The notes under the pieces were generated by a model that had not been told where the DNA came from, searched no databases, and saw only the letters and a program-made list of their open reading frames with translations. Shown here one piece after another: positions 18,447 through 27,120 of a stretch of 64,000 bases of DNA (positions within the stretch are counted from its first letter, which is position 1; every line of letters begins with the position of its first letter). Source of the stretch: an uncultured Schlesneria sp. (GTDB taxonomy: Bacteria > Planctomycetota > Planctomycetia > Planctomycetales > Planctomycetaceae). A program made the position numbers and the translations under genes. Location of the stretch: NCBI GenBank assembly GCA_903899985.1, contig CAIULL010000076.1, positions 1-64,000 of the forward strand, written 5' to 3'.

Positions 18447-20039
18447 ATGTCACACATGTTCAACCTGCCCGAATTCTTAAGATCGGTGTTTCGAAGTGGC
18501 CAACTTCTGGGACTGGCGTTTTGTTTTCTGTCACTAAATATCGGTGTCGCTCAAGAATCTCTCGAAAGTGGCATTGAACGCGTCACCAAGCAGCCACACT
18601 TCAAGCACGCCCATTGGGGAGCATTATTCGTTGACCTGAATTCGGGCGAAGTCGTCTTTGAACGGAATGCGGACAAACTGTTTGTCCCCGCATCAACGAC
18701 AAAACTCTTCTCGGTCGCCAGTGCCCTTGATGCACTCGGTGCGGACTATCGGTTTCTGACACCAGTTCTTCGGCGGGGTGAGGTCTCGGAAGCGGGCGAG
18801 TTAAAAGGTGATTTGATCCTGATCGCGTCGGGCGATTTAAGCTTTGGTGGCCGAACCACCCCGGAAGGAAAGATCGCTTTCACGAACGGAGACCACACTT
18901 ACGCAAATGGAAATCCCGATGCGGAACTGACCGAACCCGATCCGTTGGCCGGCTTGAACCATCTGGCGAAGCAGGTCGCGTCGGCGGGAATCAAACGAGT
19001 TCGCGGGGACGTGCTGATCGACGATCGATTGTTCGAACGGGCCGAATCGTCTGGAAGCGGACCGAGCCGAGTCTCACCCTGCACGATCAATGACAACGTC
19101 GTTGACATCGTGATCAATCCATCCGAAGTCGGACAATTGGCAAAGTGGACCTCGCGACCTCAAACGGCAGCGATTCAGATCGAATCGAAGATCGTCACGG
19201 TCGAGACCGAAAAACCGCTGGAAATCATTCTTCGTGATGTCGGGCAAGGACGGGTTTCGGTCTCTGGACAGATTCCCAAGGGACATAAGCCGGTCTTGAG
19301 GGTTCAGGAAGTTCCCGATTCTGTGGCCTTCGCACGGACGCTATTTATCGAAGCACTGCAGAGGGCAGGTGTGAACGTCGATGCCCCGACGTTAGGAGAT
19401 TCCCCTGCACAGACTTTGCCAAGTGCAGCCGAAATCAAAACATTGCCGCAGGTTGCCGTGCTGACATCACTGCCGTTTTCCGAATCGGCCAAGTTGATTC
19501 TCAAGGTCAGTCACAACCTGCAGGCCAGCACGTTGCCCTTACTCGTCGCGGTGAAAAATGGGGAACGAACATTAGCGGCAGGACTGAAACGACAGCATAC
19601 GTTTCTGAAGCAGGCCGGTGTCGACGTCGACACGATTTCGTTTGCAGGAGGAGCTGGTGGCGCACGTGGCGATTACACGACTCCTCGAGCCTCGGTTCAA
19701 TTGCTGACTTACATGTCAAAGCGACCTGATTTCCCCGCGTACAAAGAGGCCCTTCCCCGGTTAGGCGTTGATGGCACGCTGGCAAAGAATGTTTCGCCGG
19801 AAAGCCCGGCTCGCGACAAAGTCCAGGCGAAAACAGGAACTCTGTACGCCGATAACACGATGAACGGCGCGACATTAATGACAAGCAAAGCCCTGGCAGG
19901 CTACATGACAACAGCAAAAGGGCGGAGTCTGGTGTTTGCGCTGTTCGTCAACAACGCCCACATCCGTGACGGGATCACAACAAAAACGTTCGGCGACGAC
20001 TTAGGCAAAATCTGCGAAATCGTTTACCTGAATCAATAA
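18447..20039 (+). CDS. dacB: D-alanyl-D-alanine carboxypeptidase/endopeptidase, PBP4 (DacB) family
   Basis: Periplasmic S13 penicillin-binding protein that trims peptidoglycan. The 530-aa product has a signal peptide ending near GVAQES, then PASTTKLFSVASALDALG (SxxK catalytic Ser/Lys), the S13 insertion domain with GDVLIDDRLF, the SHN motif in KVSHNLQAS, and KTGT followed by LAGYM. The middle motif is SHN rather than the commoner SNN/SDN. Start ATG 18447 has GGGGAA eight bases upstream; a TTG one codon earlier is less likely. It implies a peptidoglycan sacculus, as now accepted for planctomycetes. Confidence 0.9.
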   Translation: MSHMFNLPEFLRSVFRSGQLLGLAFCFLSLNIGVAQESLESGIERVTKQPHFKHAHWGALFVDLNSGEVVFERNADKLFVPASTTKLFSVASALDALGADYRFLTPVLRRGEVSEAGELKGDLILIASGDLSFGGRTTPEGKIAFTNGDHTYANGNPDAELTEPDPLAGLNHLAKQVASAGIKRVRGDVLIDDRLFERAESSGSGPSRVSPCTINDNVVDIVINPSEVGQLAKWTSRPQTAAIQIESKIVTVETEKPLEIILRDVGQGRVSVSGQIPKGHKPVLRVQEVPDSVAFARTLFIEALQRAGVNVDAPTLGDSPAQTLPSAAEIKTLPQVAVLTSLPFSESAKLILKVSHNLQASTLPLLVAVKNGERTLAAGLKRQHTFLKQAGVDVDTISFAGGAGGARGDYTTPRASVQLLTYMSKRPDFPAYKEALPRLGVDGTLAKNVSPESPARDKVQAKTGTLYADNTMNGATLMTSKALAGYMTTAKGRSLVFALFVNNAHIRDGITTKTFGDDLGKICEIVYLNQ

Positions 20040-20040
20040 T

Positions 20041-20100
20041 CTTCATCGTTTAACCCGTAGCCATCGGCGCAGGCGGATCGGCGTCCAGCCGATCTCTTCG
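20041..20100 (-). repeat. Dispersed repeat family B, inverted single copy
   Basis: Read on the minus strand this matches 45406-45465 almost base for base (AGATCGGCTGGACGCCGATC, then GGCTACGGGTTAAACGATGA). It begins directly after the dacB-like stop codon. The rest of the gap, 20101-20453, shows nothing I recognise. Confidence 0.8.
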
Positions 20101-20453
20101 AATGTCGCTGGACTGAGGTCAGGGGAGCCGATCAAGAAACAGACGGCTCATCTTCTAAACGTACAAGATCTGCCATTTTGTCTCTGACCGATTGCCTCTT
20201 CGCAGAATAGATTTAAACATTTTTGATTGCATCACAACCAGCGTTGATGCGAGTTGAGTGATAATTCGGCACCACTCCCATTTTTGGCACTAAGATGCAA
20301 GCGGTATGCAGACTCCGTTTCCATTCTGCAATAAGTTCCCTCGATATTCATGTATTAAGGGCGCTGTCTGCAATCGCGGTACGGCGCCGCATTCCGTTCC
20401 AGAAAGCGGTGGGAAAAGGAAAATTGCCTGTAGAAACCATGGCTAGCCGCCAC

Positions 20454-20844
20454 TTAGTTCGAACCCGTCGCCATTCGCACTCTTAATCGAGCGGGGGAAT
20501 TTAAATCTAGCACGCGAACGGTGGTCCTTCCGATGGAAGTCAGGCCGACGATTCGGAGTCCGTTCCAAGTAAAGTGATCTTCCCAGTAGTCCCGACGCGG
20601 ATGGAACAGCGGCGTCAACGTATTCGTTTCTGGATCGATCCCTGCCAGATCGCTCGACTTTTTGAGATTACATTCTCACGCAGGCCAGAGCAAGATTTTC
20701 CAACTCGTCGCCGCCGCCATGCTTAATTGGAATAATGTGCTCAATCTGAAGACGAATGAGCGGCGATGTCGCTTGTTCCCTTTCGCAATATTCACACCGA
20801 TTGAACGCCCGCTCGCGGACGAATGTTCGCACGCGAGCCTCCAT
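20454..20844 (-). pseudogene. HNH endonuclease, frameshifted
   Basis: HNH-type nuclease with one extra base. From ATG 20844 the minus strand reads MEARVRTFVRERAFNRCEYC, then IEHIIPIKHGGGDELENLALACVR and hits TAA at 20670-20668. Dropping one base at about 20673 restores CNLKKSSDLAGIDP, LFHPRRDYWEDHF, WNGLRIVGLTSIGRTTVRVL and an end at 20454 (129 aa). Conserved parts are the CxxC knuckle, the H-I-I core of HNH and the CN pair. It starts 4 bp after the stop of the small gene upstream, so they form one unit. Real decay or a one-base assembly error are both possible. Confidence 0.8.
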
Positions 20845-20847
20845 GCG

Positions 20848-21117
20848 TCATGTTCCCGCGAGTTGCAGTCGAAACCGAGCTTCTGCTTGAAGAATGGCCA
20901 TTAGATTGTTCGCCTCGATATACGCTTCATATTCGTCGCGTTCTTCGCCTGTGAGTTCCCCTTCGTTGGCCTTTGCCGCCAATTCATCCACGCGATCAGC
21001 GAGCGAAGGGTCGGCCTGTAGCTGCGCCAAACGGCGCATCTGTTCGTCCGTAAGAAGGGCGAAAATCGGGGCAGTTCCCCGATGAAATGCCTGCTGGGGA
21101 TCGATGTTCAGGTTCAT
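20848..21117 (-). CDS. Small acidic protein paired with HNH endonuclease
   Basis: The 89-aa protein has a short variable start, then IFALLTDEQMRRLAQL and a strongly charged helical stretch ending in LTGEERDEYEAYIEANNLMAILQAEARFRL. I recall similar small genes directly upstream of HNH nuclease genes in planctomycetes and cyanobacteria; the pairing suggests a partner or antitoxin-like role but this is inference. ATG at 21117 is clear, no signal peptide or membrane segment. It is intact whereas its partner is frameshifted. Confidence 0.7.
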   Translation of the reverse strand: MNLNIDPQQAFHRGTAPIFALLTDEQMRRLAQLQADPSLADRVDELAAKANEGELTGEERDEYEAYIEANNLMAILQAEARFRLQLAGT

Positions 21118-21358
21118 GCCGTCGATTCTACGAATATTCCAATGCGACCGTCAAAACATTTCTGCGTTTTGAACTTTCGACAGGATCAGAAAAGTTACAT
21201 CCAGAATAGCATGTCCTTATTTGACACGTCCTTCTTAATTAAGGCACACTGTCGTAATTTCTTGCTGGCAGGAAAGACTTGCGGGCGTGATTCATCTTCT
21301 GTTTCTCTTATTTCGTCGTGGGTTTCATTGAAAGATCATCCAATTGGAAAGCAAGATT

Positions 21359-22279
21359 ATGAAGAACCTTCTTCGTTTGCCTTTCGTCATACTTATCACC
21401 ACAGTTTTACTGTCAACAACGGTTTCCAAGGCGGACGATTACGAGCTTGAAGTGATCGGTGACCTTCCGCTTGGAAAACTTGCGTTCGTGACTAGTGATG
21501 CGTTCGGACGTACTGGCACAATCGTTTTCGTTGGACAAGAGGCAAAAGGCTTTACTGGTGATCGTCCAGAATTAATCGACGGCGGCAAAAAAATCATCTA
21601 CTCCAATCAACGGGGACGCACTTCCGCACTGTTTGTGCGGAACCTGTCGAACAATTCGACCGAGGAGATCCAGACCGGCATGCCAGAACTGGATTTGGAT
21701 TCTCCCTCGCTCTCCCCGTCTGGAAAGAAACTCGCTTTCGTCGCCTGGCCAACGGGTCGTAAGTCTTGCCACATCCATGTTGCTGACGCGGATGGGTCTC
21801 ATTCGCAGCAATTGACCGAGGGTGAGCATCACAACTGGAGCCCTCGATGGTCGCCTGACGGAACGAAGATCGTGTTTGAATCGACACGCGACGATGAACG
21901 ACAAATCTATGTGATGGACGCCGACGGTCAGAATCAAACCAATTTGTCCAACGACAAGAAAATGAGTCATGCCCCAGCCTGGTCACCGGATGGGACGCAC
22001 ATTGCGTACATGTCTGGTAGCGAAAATAAAACCTGCAGTATCTACGTCATGAAGAGTGACGGGACTGAGAAGCAGAACGTCAGTCACAGCTTGACGCGAG
22101 ACTCCGAACCGACATGGTCACCCGATTCAAAATGGATTGCATTTACACGGACTGCTTCGAAGCCTCCCGGACCCGAGACGATGGATATCTGGATCATGCG
22201 GCGCGACGGGCTTGAACAGCGGCAGATCACCCGCAACGCTGTGAAAATGTCGTCATACGAGCCAACGTGGTCCCAGTAA
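21359..22279 (+). CDS. Secreted TolB-like beta-propeller protein (PD40 repeats)
   Basis: The 306-aa exported protein has a signal peptide (MKNLLRLPFVILITTVLLST, cleavage near KADDYE) and at least four WD40-like/PD40 blades: SPSLSPSGKKLAFV, SPRWSPDGTKIVFE with QIYVMDADG, APAWSPDGTHIAYM with SIYVMKSDG, and EPTWSPDSKWIAFT. Such propellers bind partners in the periplasm; there is no TolB N-terminal domain and no pal/tol neighbours, so it is not TolB itself. ATG 21359 is preferred over the upstream TTG; GGAAAG lies nine bases before it. Confidence 0.8.
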   Translation: MKNLLRLPFVILITTVLLSTTVSKADDYELEVIGDLPLGKLAFVTSDAFGRTGTIVFVGQEAKGFTGDRPELIDGGKKIIYSNQRGRTSALFVRNLSNNSTEEIQTGMPELDLDSPSLSPSGKKLAFVAWPTGRKSCHIHVADADGSHSQQLTEGEHHNWSPRWSPDGTKIVFESTRDDERQIYVMDADGQNQTNLSNDKKMSHAPAWSPDGTHIAYMSGSENKTCSIYVMKSDGTEKQNVSHSLTRDSEPTWSPDSKWIAFTRTASKPPGPETMDIWIMRRDGLEQRQITRNAVKMSSYEPTWSQ

Positions 22280-22330
22280 ACGGGTCTGCCAAACACGTAG
22301 CGCCCAAACAAACCGCGAGGTTTACGTTCT

Positions 22331-22427
22331 GGGGTCGGGCGTTCAAATTTCAAAATTGGCCGATCACGCGATCTGTATCGGGAAAGTTATACGGTCGGCC
22401 AATTTTGAAATGTGAACACCCGACCCC
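22331..22427. repeat. Palindromic repeat family A, copy 2
   Basis: Near-perfect 33-bp inverted arms (22331-22363 and 22395-22427) around a 31-bp centre; outer core GGGGTCGGGCGTTCAAATTT, inner part CAAAATTGGCCGA. Lies 51 bp after the TolB-like gene. The remaining gap up to the ppc start (22428-22798) holds no gene I can support. Confidence 0.9.
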
Positions 22428-22798
22428 CTCTTCGATCACTTCGCCACGTCGATTGTTTTCCAGTCATTAATCGTCTCGACCACTTTGATTTCCTTGACTC
22501 AGTTTCAATCAAGATCAAATGACGTTCGACGAATCCCCGCAGCCCACTACCTGACTCGACTTCCCAACCCGCAAACGATCCCCCTATTCTCAACCCATCC
22601 TGTGACGCGCGTGAAAAAATGCTGCGCGGTTAGGCAGGGTGCTGGGGAAATTGGATGTTTTGATTGCTGGGTTTAGTGGGTTCTGCATCGCAATTCCTTG
22701 CCAGATAAACGATTGAGACTATGATCGATTGGTGATGGGAATCATGGCACAATGTTTGCCAATAAGCGTTGGTTGAACAAATTTTAGGCGGACATATC

Positions 22799-25564
22799 TT
22801 GCCAACAGTCAATAATGAACTTCTGCGTCGCGATGTCCGAACACTTGGCGATATGCTCGGTGATGTCATCCGGGAATTGGCCGGAACGGCCGCGTTGGAA
22901 CGGGTCGAAGAGATTCGCAAGGTCGCGCGCGAGCGACGTGCTGGATCGCCCGAGGCGGAACACGAATTGACGAAACTGATTGCGGCATTAGACGAGCCGG
23001 CCGCTCGTGATGTGACCCGCGCTTTCAGTATTTTTTTCGACCTTGCGAATCTCGCAGAAGATCGACATCGGGTTCGTACGTTGCGTTTGCGAGAACGGGA
23101 ACGTCACCCCGAGCCACGCAGCGAATCGATCGGTGACGCGATCTGCAAATTGCGTGATGCTGGGTTTACCCCTGCGGAAACCCAGTCGGCCCTCGATCGG
23201 CTGGCGATCGAGCTTGTTTTTACGGCTCATCCCAGTGAAGCCAAACGGCGCAGTTTGCGAGTGAAACTCCGCAGGATGCGACAGGCACTGGAAGATCTCG
23301 ATGGTCCTGATCTGTTGCCTCGCGAACGAAGCAAGCTGGAAAATCTGCTGCGCATGGAAATGACCGTGCTGTGGCAAAGTGAATTTCTTCGTCCATCACG
23401 TCCGACAGTTTTGCAGGAAGTCCGTCGTGGGTTAACGATCGCACCAAGACTTTGGGAAGTCGTACCCGGTGTATATGGGGACATGCGACGCGCGCTGGAA
23501 ACCTGCTATCCCGGGGTCAAATTCCATCTGCCCGTGTTTCTTCAATTCGGCTCGTGGATCGGTGGTGACCGCGATGGTCACCCGCATGTCACTTACGATG
23601 TGACTGCTCAAACACTGCTCTGGCTGCGTCAGGCCGCTGTGGAAGCTCACCTGGTCGAATGTAAAAGGTTATTCGAGTTTCTCTCGATTTCGTCTGAAGA
23701 AGTCAAAGTCGCAGATGTCCTGAAAGAACGATTGGCGCAAGCGATTCAGAAGTGGCCGGAACTGGCCGAACGGATGCAGCCGGTCGCTCCCGTGGAAGTC
23801 TGTCGACAATGGCTCGCCATGATCCGGTGGCGACTGGAACACTCGTTCGGAACCAAAATTGGTGACGGCTTGCCCTCTGGTGCCTATCGAGACGGCGCGG
23901 AACTTGAGATCGATGTGCAGACCCTGATCGACAGTCTGCAGGGAAATCATGTCAAACGACTGATCAACGAAGAATTGCTTCCGTGGCTTGATCTGGTGCG
24001 GGTGTTCGGGTTGCACATGAACCGGCTGGACGTGCGACAGGATTCCCGCCGACATAGCGAAGTCATGACTGAGCTGTTCGCCAAGCTGGGTGTGACTGAG
24101 AATTTTGAAGCATTACCCGAAGATGAAAAGCAGGCGGTGCTGGCCCGGACAATTCCGTGGTCCAGTGACATTCCACGCGACGGTCTTTCGGCAACGACGA
24201 TTGAAACGCTTGAGCTGTTCCGATTGCTCCATTCGGCCATGGCGAATTTTGGTCCAAGCTGTCTTGGAAGCCATATCATCAGCTTGACCAGCACACCCAG
24301 TGACGTGCTGATCGTGCTGTGGCTGTGGCGCTGGGCTCAGTCCGTGGCAAGTCCGCCGGGAACGGATGTAGCCAGTTTGAAAGATCAGTTGGCGATCGCT
24401 CCGCTTTTCGAAAAGATCGGCGATCTCGAGCGGGGTCCGGTCACGCTGGAGGCAATCCTCAAGCAGCCGATCTACGCCGATCATGTGGCGCGACAAGGTG
24501 GCCGCCAGATCGTGATGGTCGGATATTCAGACAGCACTAAAGACGGGGGTTATCTGGCGGCCTGCTGGGGTTTGTATCGGGCTCAAAGTGACCTGCAACG
24601 AGTCGCCGATCGATTCGGAGTGAAGCTGACATTCTTTCACGGACGGGGTGGTTCACTGGGGCGCGGTGGTGGTCCGGCGGCACGTGGGATTTATTCGCTC
24701 CCCCCTGATGCACTTGATGGCAGTTTGCGACTCACCGAACAGGGCGAGGTCCTGGCCGAGCGATACGACGACGATCAGATTGCTTACCGGCATCTTGAGC
24801 AAGTCACTTCCGCCACGCTGCTGGCCAGTGCCCTGCCCGCTCGGACCGCCAAACCGGCCTGGACGGTGATCATGGATCAACTCTCCCGGCGGTCTTACGC
24901 AGTCTATCGCGACCTGGTAGACCAGCCCGGTTTCATCGAGTTCTTTGGCTCGGCCACCCCGATCGACGAAATCGAAAGCTTGAACATCGGCTCGCGCCCG
25001 GCCCGACGACGGGGCGAGCGGACGTTAGCCGATCTGCGAGCGATCCCCTGGGTCTTTTCGTGGACACAAAACCGCTGCATGATTCCCGCCTGGTACGGTC
25101 TGGGAACCGCAATGGTTGAAGTGTTAGATGGTCGGCCTGGTGATTGGAAGACGGTTTTCGAAATGTTCCGTCAATGGCCCTTTTTTCAGGCGACAATCGA
25201 TAACGCCGCCCTGGCCTTGGCCAAAGCAGACACATTCATTGCCGGGCGATATGCGGAACTGGTCCAGAACGGTGAAGTGCGCGAACGGATCGGGACGATG
25301 ATTGCTGCCGAACGAGAACGTTCGCGACGAGCCATCCTCGCGCTGACGGGTGGTGCCGAACTGCTGTCCACAACGCCGTGGCTGCAGGCTTCGATCGACG
25401 CCCGTAATCCCTATATCGATCCATTGAATCTGATCCAGATTGAACTGGTCCGCCGCCGTCGAAGCCTGCCAGCCGATACGCCCGCCGAAGACGCGGAACG
25501 ACTACGTGGTCTTTTGCGACTGACTGTTCAAGGGATCGCTGCTGGAATGCGAACAACAGGTTGA
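22799..25564 (+). CDS. ppc: Phosphoenolpyruvate carboxylase
   Basis: Makes oxaloacetate from PEP and bicarbonate, an anaplerotic step. The 921-aa protein carries the family motifs: VFTAHPSEAKRRS (catalytic His, near residue 140), GSWIGGDRDGHP (near 252; most PEPCs have N where this has H), VMVGYSDSTKDGG (near 573), FHGRGGSLGRGGGP (near 611, PEP/bicarbonate loop) and FSWTQNRCMIPAWYGLG (near 752). The C-terminus ends MRTTG rather than the usual xNTG. No ATG is available near the start; TTG 22799 with AGGCGG seven bases upstream is preferred over TTG 22769. It ends 4 bp before the phosphofructokinase gene, so they are cotranscribed. Confidence 0.93.
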   Translation: MPTVNNELLRRDVRTLGDMLGDVIRELAGTAALERVEEIRKVARERRAGSPEAEHELTKLIAALDEPAARDVTRAFSIFFDLANLAEDRHRVRTLRLRERERHPEPRSESIGDAICKLRDAGFTPAETQSALDRLAIELVFTAHPSEAKRRSLRVKLRRMRQALEDLDGPDLLPRERSKLENLLRMEMTVLWQSEFLRPSRPTVLQEVRRGLTIAPRLWEVVPGVYGDMRRALETCYPGVKFHLPVFLQFGSWIGGDRDGHPHVTYDVTAQTLLWLRQAAVEAHLVECKRLFEFLSISSEEVKVADVLKERLAQAIQKWPELAERMQPVAPVEVCRQWLAMIRWRLEHSFGTKIGDGLPSGAYRDGAELEIDVQTLIDSLQGNHVKRLINEELLPWLDLVRVFGLHMNRLDVRQDSRRHSEVMTELFAKLGVTENFEALPEDEKQAVLARTIPWSSDIPRDGLSATTIETLELFRLLHSAMANFGPSCLGSHIISLTSTPSDVLIVLWLWRWAQSVASPPGTDVASLKDQLAIAPLFEKIGDLERGPVTLEAILKQPIYADHVARQGGRQIVMVGYSDSTKDGGYLAACWGLYRAQSDLQRVADRFGVKLTFFHGRGGSLGRGGGPAARGIYSLPPDALDGSLRLTEQGEVLAERYDDDQIAYRHLEQVTSATLLASALPARTAKPAWTVIMDQLSRRSYAVYRDLVDQPGFIEFFGSATPIDEIESLNIGSRPARRRGERTLADLRAIPWVFSWTQNRCMIPAWYGLGTAMVEVLDGRPGDWKTVFEMFRQWPFFQATIDNAALALAKADTFIAGRYAELVQNGEVRERIGTMIAAERERSRRAILALTGGAELLSTTPWLQASIDARNPYIDPLNLIQIELVRRRRSLPADTPAEDAERLRGLLRLTVQGIAAGMRTTG

Positions 25565-25568
25565 AATT

Positions 25569-26891
25569 ATGATCGAAGCCAGTGATCTGACAGTGAAAAG
25601 TCTTGGGACATGCCGGATTGATTCTCCACTGGCACCGTTACTCGCACAGCGGGTGCGCAGCTTTCACAATGTCGATGAAGGGGACAAGGTTCTCTTCGAC
25701 GACACCATGTCGGCAATGACGGCACGTAATGCGGCACCGAACGAGTTGCCTGGATTCGAGCCTGCCGGGCCGCGCCGTAAGATCTTTTTCGATCCGTCCA
25801 AAACACGAGCTGGCGTTGTCACATGTGGTGGGCTTTGCCCTGGTTTTAACGACGTGATCCGCGCCCTGGCGATGGAATTGTACTATCGATACAGCGTGAA
25901 AAAGGTTTACGGTTTCTGTAATGGGTACCAGGGATTCATCGCCAAGTACGGTCGTGACGTTCTCGATCTGACCCCGGAATTTGTCAGCCATATCAATGAA
26001 CAAGGTGGGACTGTCCTCGGAACCTCGCGCGGCCAGCAGGACCCGGGCGAGATTGTTGATTGCCTGGAGCGGATGGGAATCAACATCCTGTTCATTGTCG
26101 GGGGTGATGGAACCCTTCGTGGGGGACTCACGATCACACAAGAGATCGCGGACCGAGGTCTTAAGATCTCGGTGGTGGGAATACCCAAGACGATCGACAA
26201 CGACATCATGTTTATCGATCAGAGCTTCGGATTTCAGACCGCCTTTTCAGTTGCGACGGAATCAATTCGCGCCGCGCACGTCGAAGCTCAGGCCGCACCC
26301 AACGGCGTTGGACTGGTCAGACTGATGGGACGACATTCAGGGTTTATCGCGTGTTATGCATCACTGGCAAAAAGCGATGCCAACTTCGTTTTGATTCCCG
26401 AAGTTCCTTTTTCCCTCGAGGGGGAAAACGGGTTATTGTGTCATATACGGCGACGAATTGAACGGAGTGGTCATGCGGTGATCGTCGTTGCGGAAGGGGC
26501 GGGACAGGATCTGATCGGGAAGGCGTCAAACGAAACCGATGCGTCGGGAAATGTTCGTTTGACGGATATCGGGATGTATCTGAAGCAGCGGATCACAGAT
26601 GATTTTCGCGAAGCAGGACTGGAACTGAATCTGAAATATATCGACCCGAGTTACGCCATTCGAAGTGTCGCGGCGAATCCTTACGACAGCGTCTATTGCA
26701 TTCGGCTGGCTCATAACGCCGTTCACGCAGCGATGAGTGGCCGAACAGAAATGATCGTCGGTCGCTGGAACGCTCGTTTTGTCCACGTACCAATGCCGCT
26801 GGCGGTCAGACAGCGAAATCAGGTCGACCCCAACGGCGACCTGTGGATGTCGGTGCTGGAATCAACGGGTCAACCTCCCGTCTTTCGGTGA
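25569..26891 (+). CDS. 6-phosphofructokinase, plant-type ATP-PFK-like
   Basis: Glycolytic enzyme phosphorylating fructose 6-phosphate. The 440-aa protein has TRAGVVTCGGLCPGFNDVIR (nucleotide loop), GGDGTLRGG near residues 178-186, PKTIDNDI near 206-213 (catalytic TIDND), MGRHSGFIA and AEGAGQDL. The Gly in GGDGT is the residue associated with ATP use, whereas the Lys in PKTIDND is shared with PPi-dependent enzymes; this Gly/Lys pair is typical of plant and some bacterial ATP-PFKs (family knowledge). ATG 25569, four bases after ppc, so flux into glycolysis and oxaloacetate supply seem co-regulated here. Confidence 0.9.
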   Translation: MIEASDLTVKSLGTCRIDSPLAPLLAQRVRSFHNVDEGDKVLFDDTMSAMTARNAAPNELPGFEPAGPRRKIFFDPSKTRAGVVTCGGLCPGFNDVIRALAMELYYRYSVKKVYGFCNGYQGFIAKYGRDVLDLTPEFVSHINEQGGTVLGTSRGQQDPGEIVDCLERMGINILFIVGGDGTLRGGLTITQEIADRGLKISVVGIPKTIDNDIMFIDQSFGFQTAFSVATESIRAAHVEAQAAPNGVGLVRLMGRHSGFIACYASLAKSDANFVLIPEVPFSLEGENGLLCHIRRRIERSGHAVIVVAEGAGQDLIGKASNETDASGNVRLTDIGMYLKQRITDDFREAGLELNLKYIDPSYAIRSVAANPYDSVYCIRLAHNAVHAAMSGRTEMIVGRWNARFVHVPMPLAVRQRNQVDPNGDLWMSVLESTGQPPVFR

Positions 26892-26899
26892 TCAAAGAG

Positions 26900-26949
26900 G
26901 GGGTCGGGCGTTCAAATTTCAGATTTTGAAATCGTTAACACCCGACCCC
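26900..26949. repeat. Palindromic repeat family A, copy 3
   Basis: Begins nine bases after the phosphofructokinase stop. Outer arms GGGGTCGGGCGTTCAAATTT and AACACCCGACCCC; the inner part is imperfect (GATTTTGAAATCGTT). The hairpin could end the ppc-pfk transcript although no T-run follows. Confidence 0.85.
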
Positions 26950-27026
26950 ATTACATGGCGGCATCCCATTTTTCTTGAGCGAATCCGCGAAAGAATGAGC
27001 TGTGATCGCCACGAAGCAGGTACAAG

Positions 27027-27064
27027 CATCGACTTCGCGCCTCAGCAGGATCCTCGCCCTCCCG
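27027..27064. repeat. Degenerate half copy of repeat family D
   Basis: ATCGACTTCGCGCCTCAGCA followed by GGATCCTCGCCCTCCCG resembles 14038-14072. No matching left arm is visible, so this is a remnant. Confidence 0.55.
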
Positions 27065-27120
27065 TTAAGATTTCGCGTACAACACCGGCTGGTTACGTCA
27101 TGGGAGGAAGCAACAAATCG

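Noticed and set aside
21359-22279. Calling the PD40 protein TolB of the Tol-Pal system
   Set aside because: The TolB N-terminal domain and the tolQRA/pal neighbours are missing, and the protein is shorter than TolB.
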